A stretch of 64,000 nucleotides of DNA from JAFGUB01 sp050305515 (lineage in GTDB: Bacteria > Campylobacterota > Campylobacteria > Campylobacterales > Sulfurimonadaceae), in NCBI GenBank assembly GCA_050305515.1, contig JBNLFL010000024.1:145641-209640 (forward strand), in the 5' to 3' direction. This document shows, one piece after another, positions 42,959-50,390 of this stretch; within the stretch, counting starts at the first letter, position 1; each line of letters begins with the position of its first letter. The position numbers and the translations under genes were made by a program. The notes under the pieces are model-generated. The model saw only the letters and a program-made list of their open reading frames with translations. It was not told the origin of the DNA and searched no databases.

Positions 42959-43630
42959 CTAGAGTTTATCCAGAAGTTTTTTGAGGTTTTTCAGCTGCAG
43001 CTGTTTGCGGGAGAGTTCGATGACGCCTTCGTCTTTGAGACGCTGCAGGGCACGGTTGACGACCTTCCGAACCGAGCCGACCATGGAGGCGAGCTCTTCA
43101 TGGCTGAGATGGTTGATAAGCCGCAGACGCGGCGTGCCGTCGCTGTTCTCGACAAAACGTGCAAAGAGCCGTACGATGCGTCCGTAAACATCATAAAGAG
43201 AGAGATCGACGGCAAGGTTCTCCATGGTACGCAGCTGCTGCGCCACGTAGGGGAGAAAAAAGCGGCGGAACTCGGAGTCGCTCTCGAGCAGCGCACGTAC
43301 CTGCGCAATGCTCACCTCCACCACTTCGGTGCGTTCCATAACCTCGGCGACATACTCGTGGCTTCCGCTATCAAGCAGGGTGACAACATCGAACATATCC
43401 CCGCGGGAAAGCAGATAAAGGGTCTGTTCCCTGCCATTTTCCGGATTGATCTGCGAAATCTTGATGCTGCCGTCCATGATGAAATAAAACTGTTCGGCCG
43501 TGTCAAAACTGTCAAAAGGCTGCGCCCCTTTTTCAAAGACAAGATGGCGTTTTTTGAGTACGGCGGGCGCGGATGCCACCTTGTCAAGTTCGTGGAGAAT
43601 AAGCTGATTGGAAAGCGGTGTGTCCGGCAT
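42959..43630 (-). CDS. Crp/Fnr-family transcription regulator
   Basis: 223 residues: cyclic-nucleotide-binding-like beta roll (about 20-130), a dimer helix, and a C-terminal helix-turn-helix (SHEELASMVGSVRKVVNRALQRLKDEG). No N-terminal Fnr cysteine cluster, so not an oxygen-type Fnr. Six bases after the thioredoxin gene, in one operon. Its target site is unknown. Confidence 0.9.
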   Translation of the reverse strand: MPDTPLSNQLILHELDKVASAPAVLKKRHLVFEKGAQPFDSFDTAEQFYFIMDGSIKISQINPENGREQTLYLLSRGDMFDVVTLLDSGSHEYVAEVMERTEVVEVSIAQVRALLESDSEFRRFFLPYVAQQLRTMENLAVDLSLYDVYGRIVRLFARFVENSDGTPRLRLINHLSHEELASMVGSVRKVVNRALQRLKDEGVIELSRKQLQLKNLKKLLDKL

Positions 43631-43636
43631 GGTAAT

Positions 43637-43987
43637 TTACCCGAAAAGACGCGCAAAAAACCCTTTGCCCTGCGCTTTTTCCACCATGGTAATATAGCGA
43701 TCGACGGAGGCGGCACCGAGTTCGTAGTCTTTGACCATTTTGTCTTTGCCGATACTTACGCAAAACGGTACGCTTCGAATTTCGTATTTTTGTGAGAGTT
43801 TCGGATTCATGGCCACGTTGACCTTGCAGATGAGCGCTTCGCCTTCGAAATGGGCGTCGATGCGATCAAGCAGCGGCAAAATCATCTGGCACGGCCCGCA
43901 GGTGGGGGAGTAGAAGTCAATAAAAATGGGTGTGTCGTTTTCGCTGATGGTTTGGGTGTAGTTGGCGTCGGTGAGTTCAATGACCAT
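43637..43987 (-). CDS. Thioredoxin-family protein
   Basis: 116 residues with the active site SPTCGPCQMI near residue 30 and the cis-proline segment IRSVPFCV. Slightly longer than classical TrxA, with a basic tail (GKGFFARLFG). No signal peptide, so cytosolic. Its ribosome-binding site (AAAGGA) is fused to the palindrome at 43997. Confidence 0.9.
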   Translation of the reverse strand: MVIELTDANYTQTISENDTPIFIDFYSPTCGPCQMILPLLDRIDAHFEGEALICKVNVAMNPKLSQKYEIRSVPFCVSIGKDKMVKDYELGAASVDRYITMVEKAQGKGFFARLFG

Positions 43988-43996
43988 AAATTTCCT

Positions 43997-44006
43997 TTAC
44001 ATGTAA
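43997..44006. repeat. TTACATGTAA palindrome (AEC stop / thioredoxin leader)
   Basis: The only copy in the third frame: its TAA is the AEC stop codon, and the following AAAGGA is the thioredoxin ribosome-binding site. Confidence 0.95.
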
Positions 44007-44914
44007 GTGATAATGCGGATGCCGCCGAAAATCAATATAAGAAAGAGCAGGGACGTTATGAGGACGAGTGCCGTCACGTCGCGCGGACGGCACTCGTAGA
44101 GACTGGCCAGATTCACGTTGGCAACAGCCAGCGGCATCATCAGCTCCAGAAAAAGAATCCCCTTGACCATGGCATCCATAGGCACAAATTGTAGCACGCC
44201 AAAGCTCAGTAACGGCAGTAGCAGAAATTTGACGCCGTTTACCCAGCCCATCAGCAGCCGGTTCATCTCCTGTAGTTTCACGTCATAGAGATAGATTCCG
44301 AAAAGCAGCAGCTGCATGGTCATGGACGCATAGGCACCCATCATCAGTGTTTTGTCGACCGTAGGGGAGGGCTGGTACCCTGCGAGGTTGAGACCGATGG
44401 CCGCAAACGCCGCCCAGATGGCGGGGAGCTTGAAGATGTTGAACAGTGACGTGCGCGCGTCAAAACTACCGCGCGAGTAGTAGTAAACACCAAACGTATA
44501 GACGAAAAAGACGTTGACAAGGTTGATGACGGTCGTGTAGGGGATGCTCGCTTCGCCGAAGATGGCGATTCCCAAAGGGATGCCCAGATTCCCCGTGTTG
44601 CCGATAAGCGCGGCGACGGTGGCGATGGAACGCTCTTTGGGGTCGCTGAAAAGACGGCGCACGATGGGCAGCGTGAGCAGCAGTGTGAGCGCCACAACCG
44701 CCAGATAGAGCGCGGGTGCCACGACCAGCGAGGTGTCGAACGGCCGCTTGAGCAGTCCCCAGAAGGTGAGAAAAAGCTGCAGAAAATAGACCGAAAGCAG
44801 CGTCACCGTTCGCTCGTCAATTTTCTCTTTGAAGGTGCGTTTGGCGGTGTAACCCACGGCGATGAAGACATAGATGCCGAGAACGGAAATAAAAACATCC
44901 AACATGGACGGCAT
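43997..44914 (-). CDS. AEC-family (auxin efflux carrier-like) transporter
   Basis: 305 residues with about ten hydrophobic segments and the family pattern ATVAALIGNTGNLGIPLGIAIFGE. Probably exports an organic acid or similar small molecule. Its last codons TAC ATG TAA are formed by a palindrome copy, and a second copy sits 2 bases before its start codon at the ribosome-binding position. Confidence 0.88.
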   Translation of the reverse strand: MPSMLDVFISVLGIYVFIAVGYTAKRTFKEKIDERTVTLLSVYFLQLFLTFWGLLKRPFDTSLVVAPALYLAVVALTLLLTLPIVRRLFSDPKERSIATVAALIGNTGNLGIPLGIAIFGEASIPYTTVINLVNVFFVYTFGVYYYSRGSFDARTSLFNIFKLPAIWAAFAAIGLNLAGYQPSPTVDKTLMMGAYASMTMQLLLFGIYLYDVKLQEMNRLLMGWVNGVKFLLLPLLSFGVLQFVPMDAMVKGILFLELMMPLAVANVNLASLYECRPRDVTALVLITSLLFLILIFGGIRIITYM

Positions 44915-44916
44915 CT

Positions 44917-44926
44917 TTACATGTAA
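44917..44926. repeat. TTACATGTAA palindrome (AEC ribosome-binding region)
   Basis: 2 bases before the AEC start codon. Confidence 0.95.
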
Positions 44927-44968
44927 GGGCTTAATAATGCAATATTCCGTTGCGCTTCCCCTTCATAT

Positions 44969-44977
44969 TGCTACAAT
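44969..44977 (+). promoter_or_regulatory. Extended -10 promoter (TGCTACAAT)
   Basis: TGC plus TACAAT, 34 bases before the start of the gene at 45012; same element as before purT. Confidence 0.5.
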
Positions 44978-45011
44978 AGCGCATGATGTGACATCGAGGT
45001 TGGAGGAGAAC

Positions 45012-45389
45012 ATGACGCATACAAACGCTTTTGAAAGAGACAGTCGAGGCGAATATGCCGAACTTTTTCTGGAGGTACGGGACTTTATCAAGATATGTAT
45101 CGGTAATGACGCCAGAGAGAAATACAGTGAAAACATTACGACGCTCTATTCGAAGGAGGGCGGATTCTGTTACATCAAGGTCAAAGAGGGTTATGTGCAT
45201 GTCGGCTGGTTCCGGGGACGCCATATCAACGACGACTATCGGCTGCTTTTCGGAAAAGGCAAGAGCATCCGGGGGCAAAAGGTGTTTCATCTCGACAAAC
45301 AGACGCGGGATGCCATAAGGCACTATGTCACAGAGACGTTGATGTTTCTTTTTGAGCATAATGCGTTGATGCATCTGAAGCGTCAGTGA
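45012..45389 (+). CDS. DUF1801-like protein
   Basis: 125 residues from ATG 45012, which has an ideal GGAGGAG site; the open frame continues upstream into the AEC gene's antisense and is rejected. Pattern GGFCYIKVKEGYVHVGWFRG and a C-terminal helix fit the YdhG/DUF1801 fold. Role unknown. Confidence 0.7.
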   Translation: MTHTNAFERDSRGEYAELFLEVRDFIKICIGNDAREKYSENITTLYSKEGGFCYIKVKEGYVHVGWFRGRHINDDYRLLFGKGKSIRGQKVFHLDKQTRDAIRHYVTETLMFLFEHNALMHLKRQ

Positions 45390-45410
45390 GACGTGAAAAA
45401 GGGTTTTGCG

Positions 45411-45420
45411 TTACATGTAA
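45411..45420. repeat. TTACATGTAA palindrome (upstream of sdhA)
   Basis: 21 bases after the DUF1801 gene, 30 bases before the sdhA -10 box. Confidence 0.95.
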
Positions 45421-45450
45421 AACCTTAGCTCCCTCTAACTCCCCCTGAAG

Positions 45451-45456
45451 TACAAT
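45451..45456 (+). promoter_or_regulatory. Probable -10 element (TACAAT) of the sdhA operon
   Basis: TACAAT 48 bases before the sdhA ATG. It lies between two palindrome copies (45411-45420 and 45486-45495) whose centres are 75 bases apart. Confidence 0.4.
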
Positions 45457-45485
45457 CCCCGCCTTTGGAACAGACCTTGCAAATG

Positions 45486-45495
45486 TTACATGTAA
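45486..45495. repeat. TTACATGTAA palindrome (sdhA leader)
   Basis: Its last bases run into the AAAGGAG ribosome-binding site of sdhA. Confidence 0.95.
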
Positions 45496-45504
45496 AGGAG
45501 CCGT

Positions 45505-47112
45505 ATGGTTGATGTATTGGTAATCGGTGCCGGAGGTGCAGGATTGACGGCGGCGCTGCATGCCGCCAAAGCGGGCGCGCGGGTGCAGGTGCTGTGCAAA
45601 TCCTATCCGACGCGCGCGCAGACCTGTATGGCGCAGGGTGGCATCAATGCGGCGCTGGCGCACGTGGATGTCGATTCGCCGCAGATCCACATCGAAGACA
45701 CGCTTAAATCCGCTCAGGGGCTCGCACGACGCGATGCGGTCGAGACGCTCTGCCGCGAAGGGGTGACGATGGTCGAGTGGCTCGATACCATCGGCGTACC
45801 TTTCAGCCGTACGGACGAGAACTACATCTCCCAGCGCCGTCTGGGCGGTGCCACGCACGCACGCGCCTGTTACGCACAGGATTATACGGGGCTGAAGATT
45901 CTGCACACGCTCTACGATCAGTGCAACCGCGCGGGCATCGAATTTGCCGTCGAGCGTTTCCTGCTCAACATCATCGTCGAGGAAGGCGGTCATGTCAGCG
46001 GCGTGACGGTGCTCAACATCCGCACCGGCGAGGTGGAGCAGTTTGCGGCCAAAAGCGTGATTCTCGCTACCGGCGGTTACAGCCGCATCTATGGCAAACA
46101 CTCCACGAACGCCAAGGGTACGACAGGCGACGGCATCGCGGCCGCGGTGCGCGCCGGCGCAAAACTCAGCGATATGGAGTTTGTGCAGTTTCACCCCACG
46201 GCGCTGAAAAACTCCGCCATTCTTATCAGCGAGAGCGCGCGCGGTGCCGGCGGATACCTGCTTAATAAAAACGGCGAACGCTTCACCGATGAGCGGGCGA
46301 CGCGCGATGTCGTCGCCCGTGCCATCCGCGACGAAATCGAGCACGGGGGCGGCGAGGTCTATCTTGACATCCGCCATCTCGGCGAGGCGTTTATTGACGA
46401 GGAGCTGCCGCAGGAGCGCAAGCTGGCCCGGCTGTACGAGAATGTCGATCCGGTGCATGAGTGCATTCCCATCAAGCCTGTCGCCCACTACTCCATGGGC
46501 GGCATCGCCGTGAACAACCGCAGCGAAAGCAGCGTCAAAGGGCTTTTTGCCTGCGGCGAGTGCGCCAACCATAATGTCCACGGCGCCAACCGTCTTGGCG
46601 GAAACTCGCTGCTTGAACTGCTGGTGTTTGGCAGACAGGCGGGTGAAAACGCCGCTTCCGACGCGCTTAAAAGCGGCGTTACATGTAACAATGCCAGACA
46701 GCTTCAGAGTGATCAGAACTTTATCAGCGGCGTGAAATATTTCACCAATCAGATCGACTTTATCCAGAAACGCGAAATGATGGGCAACATTTTTTACAAC
46801 AACGCAGGCATCGTACGCAGCGATATGGGCCTTAAGGCGGTACTCGGCGCGGTGCGGCAGATGCAAAAAGAGCTGCCGTTCATGGGACCGCGCGACAAGT
46901 CCAAAGCCTATAACACCAATCTGGTCGAATTCATCGAGTTTGGCAACATGGTGGAGCTTGCCGAGATTGTGCTGGTGAGCGCCATCAGCCGCAACGAGAG
47001 CCGCGGGGCGCACTACCGCGAGGACATTCCGCAGCGCAACGACGAAGTGTACGGCGCGCATACCATTACCTGGAAAGAGGAGGGCGTACTATGTGCCGAT
47101 TTTATGGCATGA
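45505..47112 (+). CDS. sdhA: Succinate dehydrogenase/fumarate reductase flavoprotein subunit, non-classical type
   Basis: 535 residues: FAD-binding VLVIGAGGAGLTAAL (residues 4-18), AQGGINAAL, catalytic-type PVAHYSMGGI and RLGGNSLLELLVFG. The position that normally holds the FAD-linked histidine (TRSHT in E. coli SdhA) reads TRAQT here (Gln39), so the flavin is probably not covalently bound. The ribosome-binding site AAGGAG directly follows a palindrome copy; another copy is in frame as Thr-Cys-Asn. Could be a methylmenaquinol:fumarate reductase (MfrA-like) or a succinate dehydrogenase. Confidence 0.9.
   Translation: MVDVLVIGAGGAGLTAALHAAKAGARVQVLCKSYPTRAQTCMAQGGINAALAHVDVDSPQIHIEDTLKSAQGLARRDAVETLCREGVTMVEWLDTIGVPFSRTDENYISQRRLGGATHARACYAQDYTGLKILHTLYDQCNRAGIEFAVERFLLNIIVEEGGHVSGVTVLNIRTGEVEQFAAKSVILATGGYSRIYGKHSTNAKGTTGDGIAAAVRAGAKLSDMEFVQFHPTALKNSAILISESARGAGGYLLNKNGERFTDERATRDVVARAIRDEIEHGGGEVYLDIRHLGEAFIDEELPQERKLARLYENVDPVHECIPIKPVAHYSMGGIAVNNRSESSVKGLFACGECANHNVHGANRLGGNSLLELLVFGRQAGENAASDALKSGVTCNNARQLQSDQNFISGVKYFTNQIDFIQKREMMGNIFYNNAGIVRSDMGLKAVLGAVRQMQKELPFMGPRDKSKAYNTNLVEFIEFGNMVELAEIVLVSAISRNESRGAHYREDIPQRNDEVYGAHTITWKEEGVLCADFMA
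46679..46688. repeat. TTACATGTAA palindrome (in sdhA)
   Basis: Read as Thr-Cys-Asn. Confidence 0.95.
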
Positions 47113-47228
47113 GCGATGCCGAGGAAGATGACGACATCAGTTACATCATCGGCGAGGATGACGGCTGGGACGACTGCAGCTGCGAAGATTCTTATGATGA
47201 CGAAAACGAACGGGAGTGGTGTGACTGA
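47091..47228 (+). CDS. Tiny acidic cysteine-containing protein between sdhA and sdhB
   Basis: 45 residues. Overlaps the sdhA end by 22 bases and the sdhB start by one base (TGATG). It has an ideal GAGGAGG ribosome-binding site 8 bases before ATG. The product is extremely acidic (about 20 Asp/Glu) with four cysteines (2, 29, 31, 44), including CSC. No family recognised. Possible roles are metal/iron-sulfur handling or assembly of the reductase (inference). Confidence 0.65.
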   Translation: MCRFYGMSDAEEDDDISYIIGEDDGWDDCSCEDSYDDENEREWCD

Positions 47229-47965
47229 TGCTGTTACATGTAAAACGTTATGGGAGTGAGCGCGAACCGCTCGAGACGACGCAGAGCTATGAGGTCGTCG
47301 AGAGTGACGCCACGCTGCTTGAATATCTGATTGCCATCAAGAACACACAGGATGCGACACTCGCTTTTTCGCATGAGTGCCGTTCTTCGGTCTGCGGCAG
47401 CTGCGCGGTGCGCGTCAACGGCCGCGAAGAGCTTGCCTGCGCCTACAAGCCAAAAGAGGGCGATCTCATCGAGCCGCTGCGCAATATGCCCCTGCTGCGC
47501 GATCTGGTGGTCGATATGGAGCGCGCGCTTACATGTAACGCCCGTGCCAAGGCCTACGGCGTCGAGAGCGGTGCGTTTGTACCCGTAACGCCCGCTAACG
47601 TTAAAAATAACGCCCTTCAGAGCGACTGCATTCTGTGCGGCAGCTGTTACAGCGCCTGCCCCGTTTACAGCGTCAATGCGGAATTTCTGGGTCCGTTTGC
47701 GCTCACGCGGGTATGGCGTTATGTGAGTGATGTGCGTGAAGGTGACGTTAAAGGCAAGATCGAAGCGGTCCAGAGCAGCGGCGTATGGGACTGTACGCTT
47801 TGCAACGAGTGCGTACCGGTCTGTCCTTCAGGGATCGCCCCCAAGCAGGACATCGTCATGCTGCGCAACAAAAGCGGCATGATGGGGTTTATGGACCCGA
47901 ATATGTTCGGTGGCGGCGGTTTCGGTTTTGGCGGCGCCCCCGATTTCGGAGCACCCTCGTTTTAG
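47228..47965 (+). CDS. sdhB: Succinate dehydrogenase/fumarate reductase iron-sulfur subunit
   Basis: 245 residues. [2Fe-2S] ligands in CRSSVCGSC...C, then CILCGSCYSACP and CTLCNECVPVCP. The last motif has a full Cx2Cx2Cx3CP set where classical enzymes have a [3Fe-4S] site, as in archaeal-type/E-type enzymes. The C-terminus is an unusual Gly/Phe-rich tail (about residues 220-245). No membrane-anchor gene follows; the next gene is convergent. Two palindrome copies, one only three codons from the start. Confidence 0.92.
   Translation: MLLHVKRYGSEREPLETTQSYEVVESDATLLEYLIAIKNTQDATLAFSHECRSSVCGSCAVRVNGREELACAYKPKEGDLIEPLRNMPLLRDLVVDMERALTCNARAKAYGVESGAFVPVTPANVKNNALQSDCILCGSCYSACPVYSVNAEFLGPFALTRVWRYVSDVREGDVKGKIEAVQSSGVWDCTLCNECVPVCPSGIAPKQDIVMLRNKSGMMGFMDPNMFGGGGFGFGGAPDFGAPSF
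47234..47243. repeat. TTACATGTAA palindrome (in sdhB)
   Basis: Codons 3-5 of sdhB, Leu-His-Val. Confidence 0.95.
47529..47538. repeat. TTACATGTAA palindrome (in sdhB)
   Basis: Read as Thr-Cys-Asn. Confidence 0.95.
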
Positions 47966-49011
47966 CGGAGCATCCGTATCAGTGTGTCGATATAGGTGGT
48001 ATTGAGCTGAGCGGACATCTCCAGCTTCATAAGCCGCAGCGCTTCGAACGAACTGTAGCGTTCCCTGAAGCTTCTGTCCGTCGTCAATGCGTCGAAAATA
48101 TCGCAGACCGCAAGAATCTGCGCAAACTGCGGAATGGCAGCGGCGCTGATCCCCTCGGGGTATCCCGAACCGTCAAGCTTTTCATGATGGTAAAGAATCG
48201 CGGAGAGAATCGCGGTACTTCGAATGCCAAATCGTTTGGCGATCTCCACACTGAAGCGTGCGTGTTCCTGAACGGCTGTGTATTCATACCATGAGAGCTG
48301 GGAGTTTTTTTCGAGTATCGCCCGGTCAATCATGGTTTTGCCGCAATCGTGGAGGATTCCCGCCGTTCCGAGGTCATGAAGCTGACGGCGGCTCATATTA
48401 AGCGTCCTCCCGAGCATGATGGCAAGGATGGCGACATTGATGTTATGTGATGCGTCGTCATAGCTTTTGGGAAGCAGGTCAAGAAAGTCTGACAGGTGCG
48501 ACGAAGGAGCCGTGAGCAGCGTCACGAGCTTGTCGGCAATTTCAAGAACATCCGAAAGCAGCAGATGATGTTCGGCACTTTCGAAATAGGACTGCATGAT
48601 ATGGCGCGCTTCTTCGTAGAGATGCTGAAACGGCCCTTTTGAAACGCGTCTGAGTGCATTGGCGACACGATGTGTCAGCATGTTGGCATCGACAGGTTTG
48701 ATAATGTAGTCGGAGCCGCCTATCGACATAGCCTCATTGAGCGTATGCTGATGGCTGTCAGCCGTAAGGAATATGATAGCCGAATGGTCAAGATGTTCCA
48801 TCTTCCGTATGCTACGGGCGAGTGTCAAACCGTCAATTTCCGGCATGATGATATCCACAATCATCAGATCGGGAGACTGCTGCTCCAGCAGTTTCAGGGC
48901 AGAGGCTCCGCTCGTAGCGACCAGAAGGCGGTAGTGATCGCGAAGCATTCCGGCCAGCGTGCGAATATTAACCGGCTCGTCATCGACAATCAAAATCAGG
49001 GATCGCTGCAT
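47962..49011 (-). CDS. Response regulator with HD-GYP domain
   Basis: 349 residues: receiver (1-120, Asp in MIVDIIMPEIDG) and an HD-GYP domain (about 150-345) with LHDCGK and HHEKLDGSGYP, the signature of active c-di-GMP phosphodiesterases. Converges on sdhB with a 4-base overlap. Confidence 0.93.
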   Translation of the reverse strand: MQRSLILIVDDEPVNIRTLAGMLRDHYRLLVATSGASALKLLEQQSPDLMIVDIIMPEIDGLTLARSIRKMEHLDHSAIIFLTADSHQHTLNEAMSIGGSDYIIKPVDANMLTHRVANALRRVSKGPFQHLYEEARHIMQSYFESAEHHLLLSDVLEIADKLVTLLTAPSSHLSDFLDLLPKSYDDASHNINVAILAIMLGRTLNMSRRQLHDLGTAGILHDCGKTMIDRAILEKNSQLSWYEYTAVQEHARFSVEIAKRFGIRSTAILSAILYHHEKLDGSGYPEGISAAAIPQFAQILAVCDIFDALTTDRSFRERYSSFEALRLMKLEMSAQLNTTYIDTLIRMLR

Positions 49012-49063
49012 GGGCTCACTTCTATATGATAACGGATTGCGTGTGCAATCGTTCTTGTTTTTT

Positions 49064-49069
49064 ATTATA
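49064..49069 (-). promoter_or_regulatory. -10 element TATAAT of the HD-GYP gene
   Basis: TATAAT on the minus strand, 53 bases before the start codon. A hairpin GATTGC-acac-GCAATC follows it in the leader (49034-49049). Confidence 0.45.
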
Positions 49070-49125
49070 ACCTATCTTGTGGCAGTAACGGCTGCGAGCT
49101 CGTGAAACGAGGGTTTAAGGCTTTA

Positions 49126-49172
49126 AGTAACCCTCTGTTATACTTGTTTGTAAAGATAACAGGAAGGTTACT
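49126..49172 (+). promoter_or_regulatory. Nested inverted repeat over the yajQ leader
   Basis: AGTAACC (49126-49132) pairs with GGTTACT (49166-49172) and CTGTTAT (49135-49141) with ATAACAG (49156-49162). The right arms cover the ribosome-binding site AGGAAGG just before the ATG at 49175. Either an RNA hairpin that hides the site or a pair of DNA half-sites around the -10 TATACT (49139-49144). Confidence 0.5.
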
Positions 49173-49174
49173 GT

Positions 49175-49675
49175 ATGGCTGCAAAAGAGCATGCGTTTGA
49201 CATCACTGCGAAGATCAATCTTCAAGACTTTAAAGATGCCCTCAATCAGGTAGAGAAAGAGGTCGCCAACCGTTATGACTTCAAGGGAACACCTTATGAA
49301 GTCAATTATCGTGAAAAAGAGAAAGCGCTGGTGCTTGTGGCTTCAAGTGACAACAAGCTCGAAGCGCTTTTCGATATTCTCGTGGGAAAACTTCTCAAAC
49401 GCGGGCTCTCCTCCAAAGTCCTCGAACACACGAAAACCGAGGATGCCAGTGGCATGACCCGTAAGGCAACCTATAAGGTGGTTGACTACATCGAGTCGAA
49501 AGAGGCCAAAAAAATTGTGGCCGAAATCAAAACACTCGGCACCAAGGCGAGCGCGCAGATCGAGGGTGATGCTATACGTGTCAAATCCAAACAGATCGAT
49601 GACCTTCAGAAAATAATCAAACATATCCGTGCACAGGAGTGGGATGCCCCGCTCGTGTTCGAAAACATGCGTTAG
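49175..49675 (+). CDS. yajQ: YajQ-family nucleotide-binding protein
   Basis: 166 residues with the family pattern: EHAFDITAKINLQDFKDALNQ at the start, NRYDFKG, and VKSKQIDDLQKIIKHIR near the end. YajQ proteins have been reported as c-di-GMP-binding in Xanthomonas and as ligands of other nucleotides/RNA elsewhere. Followed after 7 bases by an HTH protein gene. Confidence 0.95.
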   Translation: MAAKEHAFDITAKINLQDFKDALNQVEKEVANRYDFKGTPYEVNYREKEKALVLVASSDNKLEALFDILVGKLLKRGLSSKVLEHTKTEDASGMTRKATYKVVDYIESKEAKKIVAEIKTLGTKASAQIEGDAIRVKSKQIDDLQKIIKHIRAQEWDAPLVFENMR

Positions 49676-49682
49676 GTCGATC

Positions 49683-50327
49683 ATGGGAAAAATGACCATA
49701 GCGGAAGCCGCCGCCCACTTCAATGTTTCAAAAGAGGCGATACACAACCGCATCCGGCGCGGAAGTCTCGATTGTATCATCGAAAACGGGGTTAAGTTTG
49801 TGGCGGTGGCGCAGAACAGTACCGCGGCATCTTCGCATACCGATCAGCGTTATTACGATTACATCGAAGAGGAAAACAAGCGCCTGCGCGAGCGTGTGGG
49901 CAAACTTGAAAACGAAAACAGCTCGCTTCGCGATCAGCGCGAAGCGATGCTGATTGCCGAACGCGAGAAGATCGAACAGATATACAAAGAGCGTGATGAA
50001 CAGCTTCGCAATGTCCTTCAGGTGGTAGCGACCAAATTTCTCTCCGCCCATAACGTGGAGCAGGTGATTGATGATGCCATTTCGGGAACGGATGAGAGTC
50101 AGGATGCCGAAGTGATAGAGGCGCGCAGCATCGATGACGCGCCGCGTGACGATCTGATCTCGTTGAAAAAGTTTCTCAAGCGGCACGATTATGACAAAAA
50201 GACACGACAGCGTATTGTCGAGACATTTGAAAAACGTCTGAAGAAAGATGACCGTATTTTTGACATAGAAGGGAAGCTCTACATTCGCCCCCTAAGCTTT
50301 GATTACAGTGATTTACTGTCGAAGTAA
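49683..50327 (+). CDS. Helix-turn-helix protein with coiled coil
   Basis: 214 residues from ATG 49683. N-terminal MerR/excisionase-like HTH (TIAEAAAHFNVSKEAIHNRIRRGSLD), a long coiled coil (about 60-110) and a C-terminal charged domain with KKFLKRHDYDKKTRQRIVETFEKRL. Looks like a conserved Campylobacterota DNA-binding protein of unknown target, co-transcribed with yajQ. Confidence 0.75.
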   Translation: MGKMTIAEAAAHFNVSKEAIHNRIRRGSLDCIIENGVKFVAVAQNSTAASSHTDQRYYDYIEEENKRLRERVGKLENENSSLRDQREAMLIAEREKIEQIYKERDEQLRNVLQVVATKFLSAHNVEQVIDDAISGTDESQDAEVIEARSIDDAPRDDLISLKKFLKRHDYDKKTRQRIVETFEKRLKKDDRIFDIEGKLYIRPLSFDYSDLLSK

Positions 50328-50390
50328 AGAGATGAATTTGTAAATGAAAACACACCGATCGGCATACAGCGGTTATATCGGGGACATGCT

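Noticed and set aside
42959..43630. The Crp/Fnr protein as the binder of TTACATGTAA
   Set aside because: Proximity only; Crp/Fnr sites normally have two half-sites with a spacer and would not be expected inside so many genes. Left as a test, not a claim.
45328..47061. 577-codon open frame antisense to sdhA
   Set aside because: It lies wholly opposite a clear sdhA, has no recognisable domain and is the usual shadow produced by GC-biased third positions.
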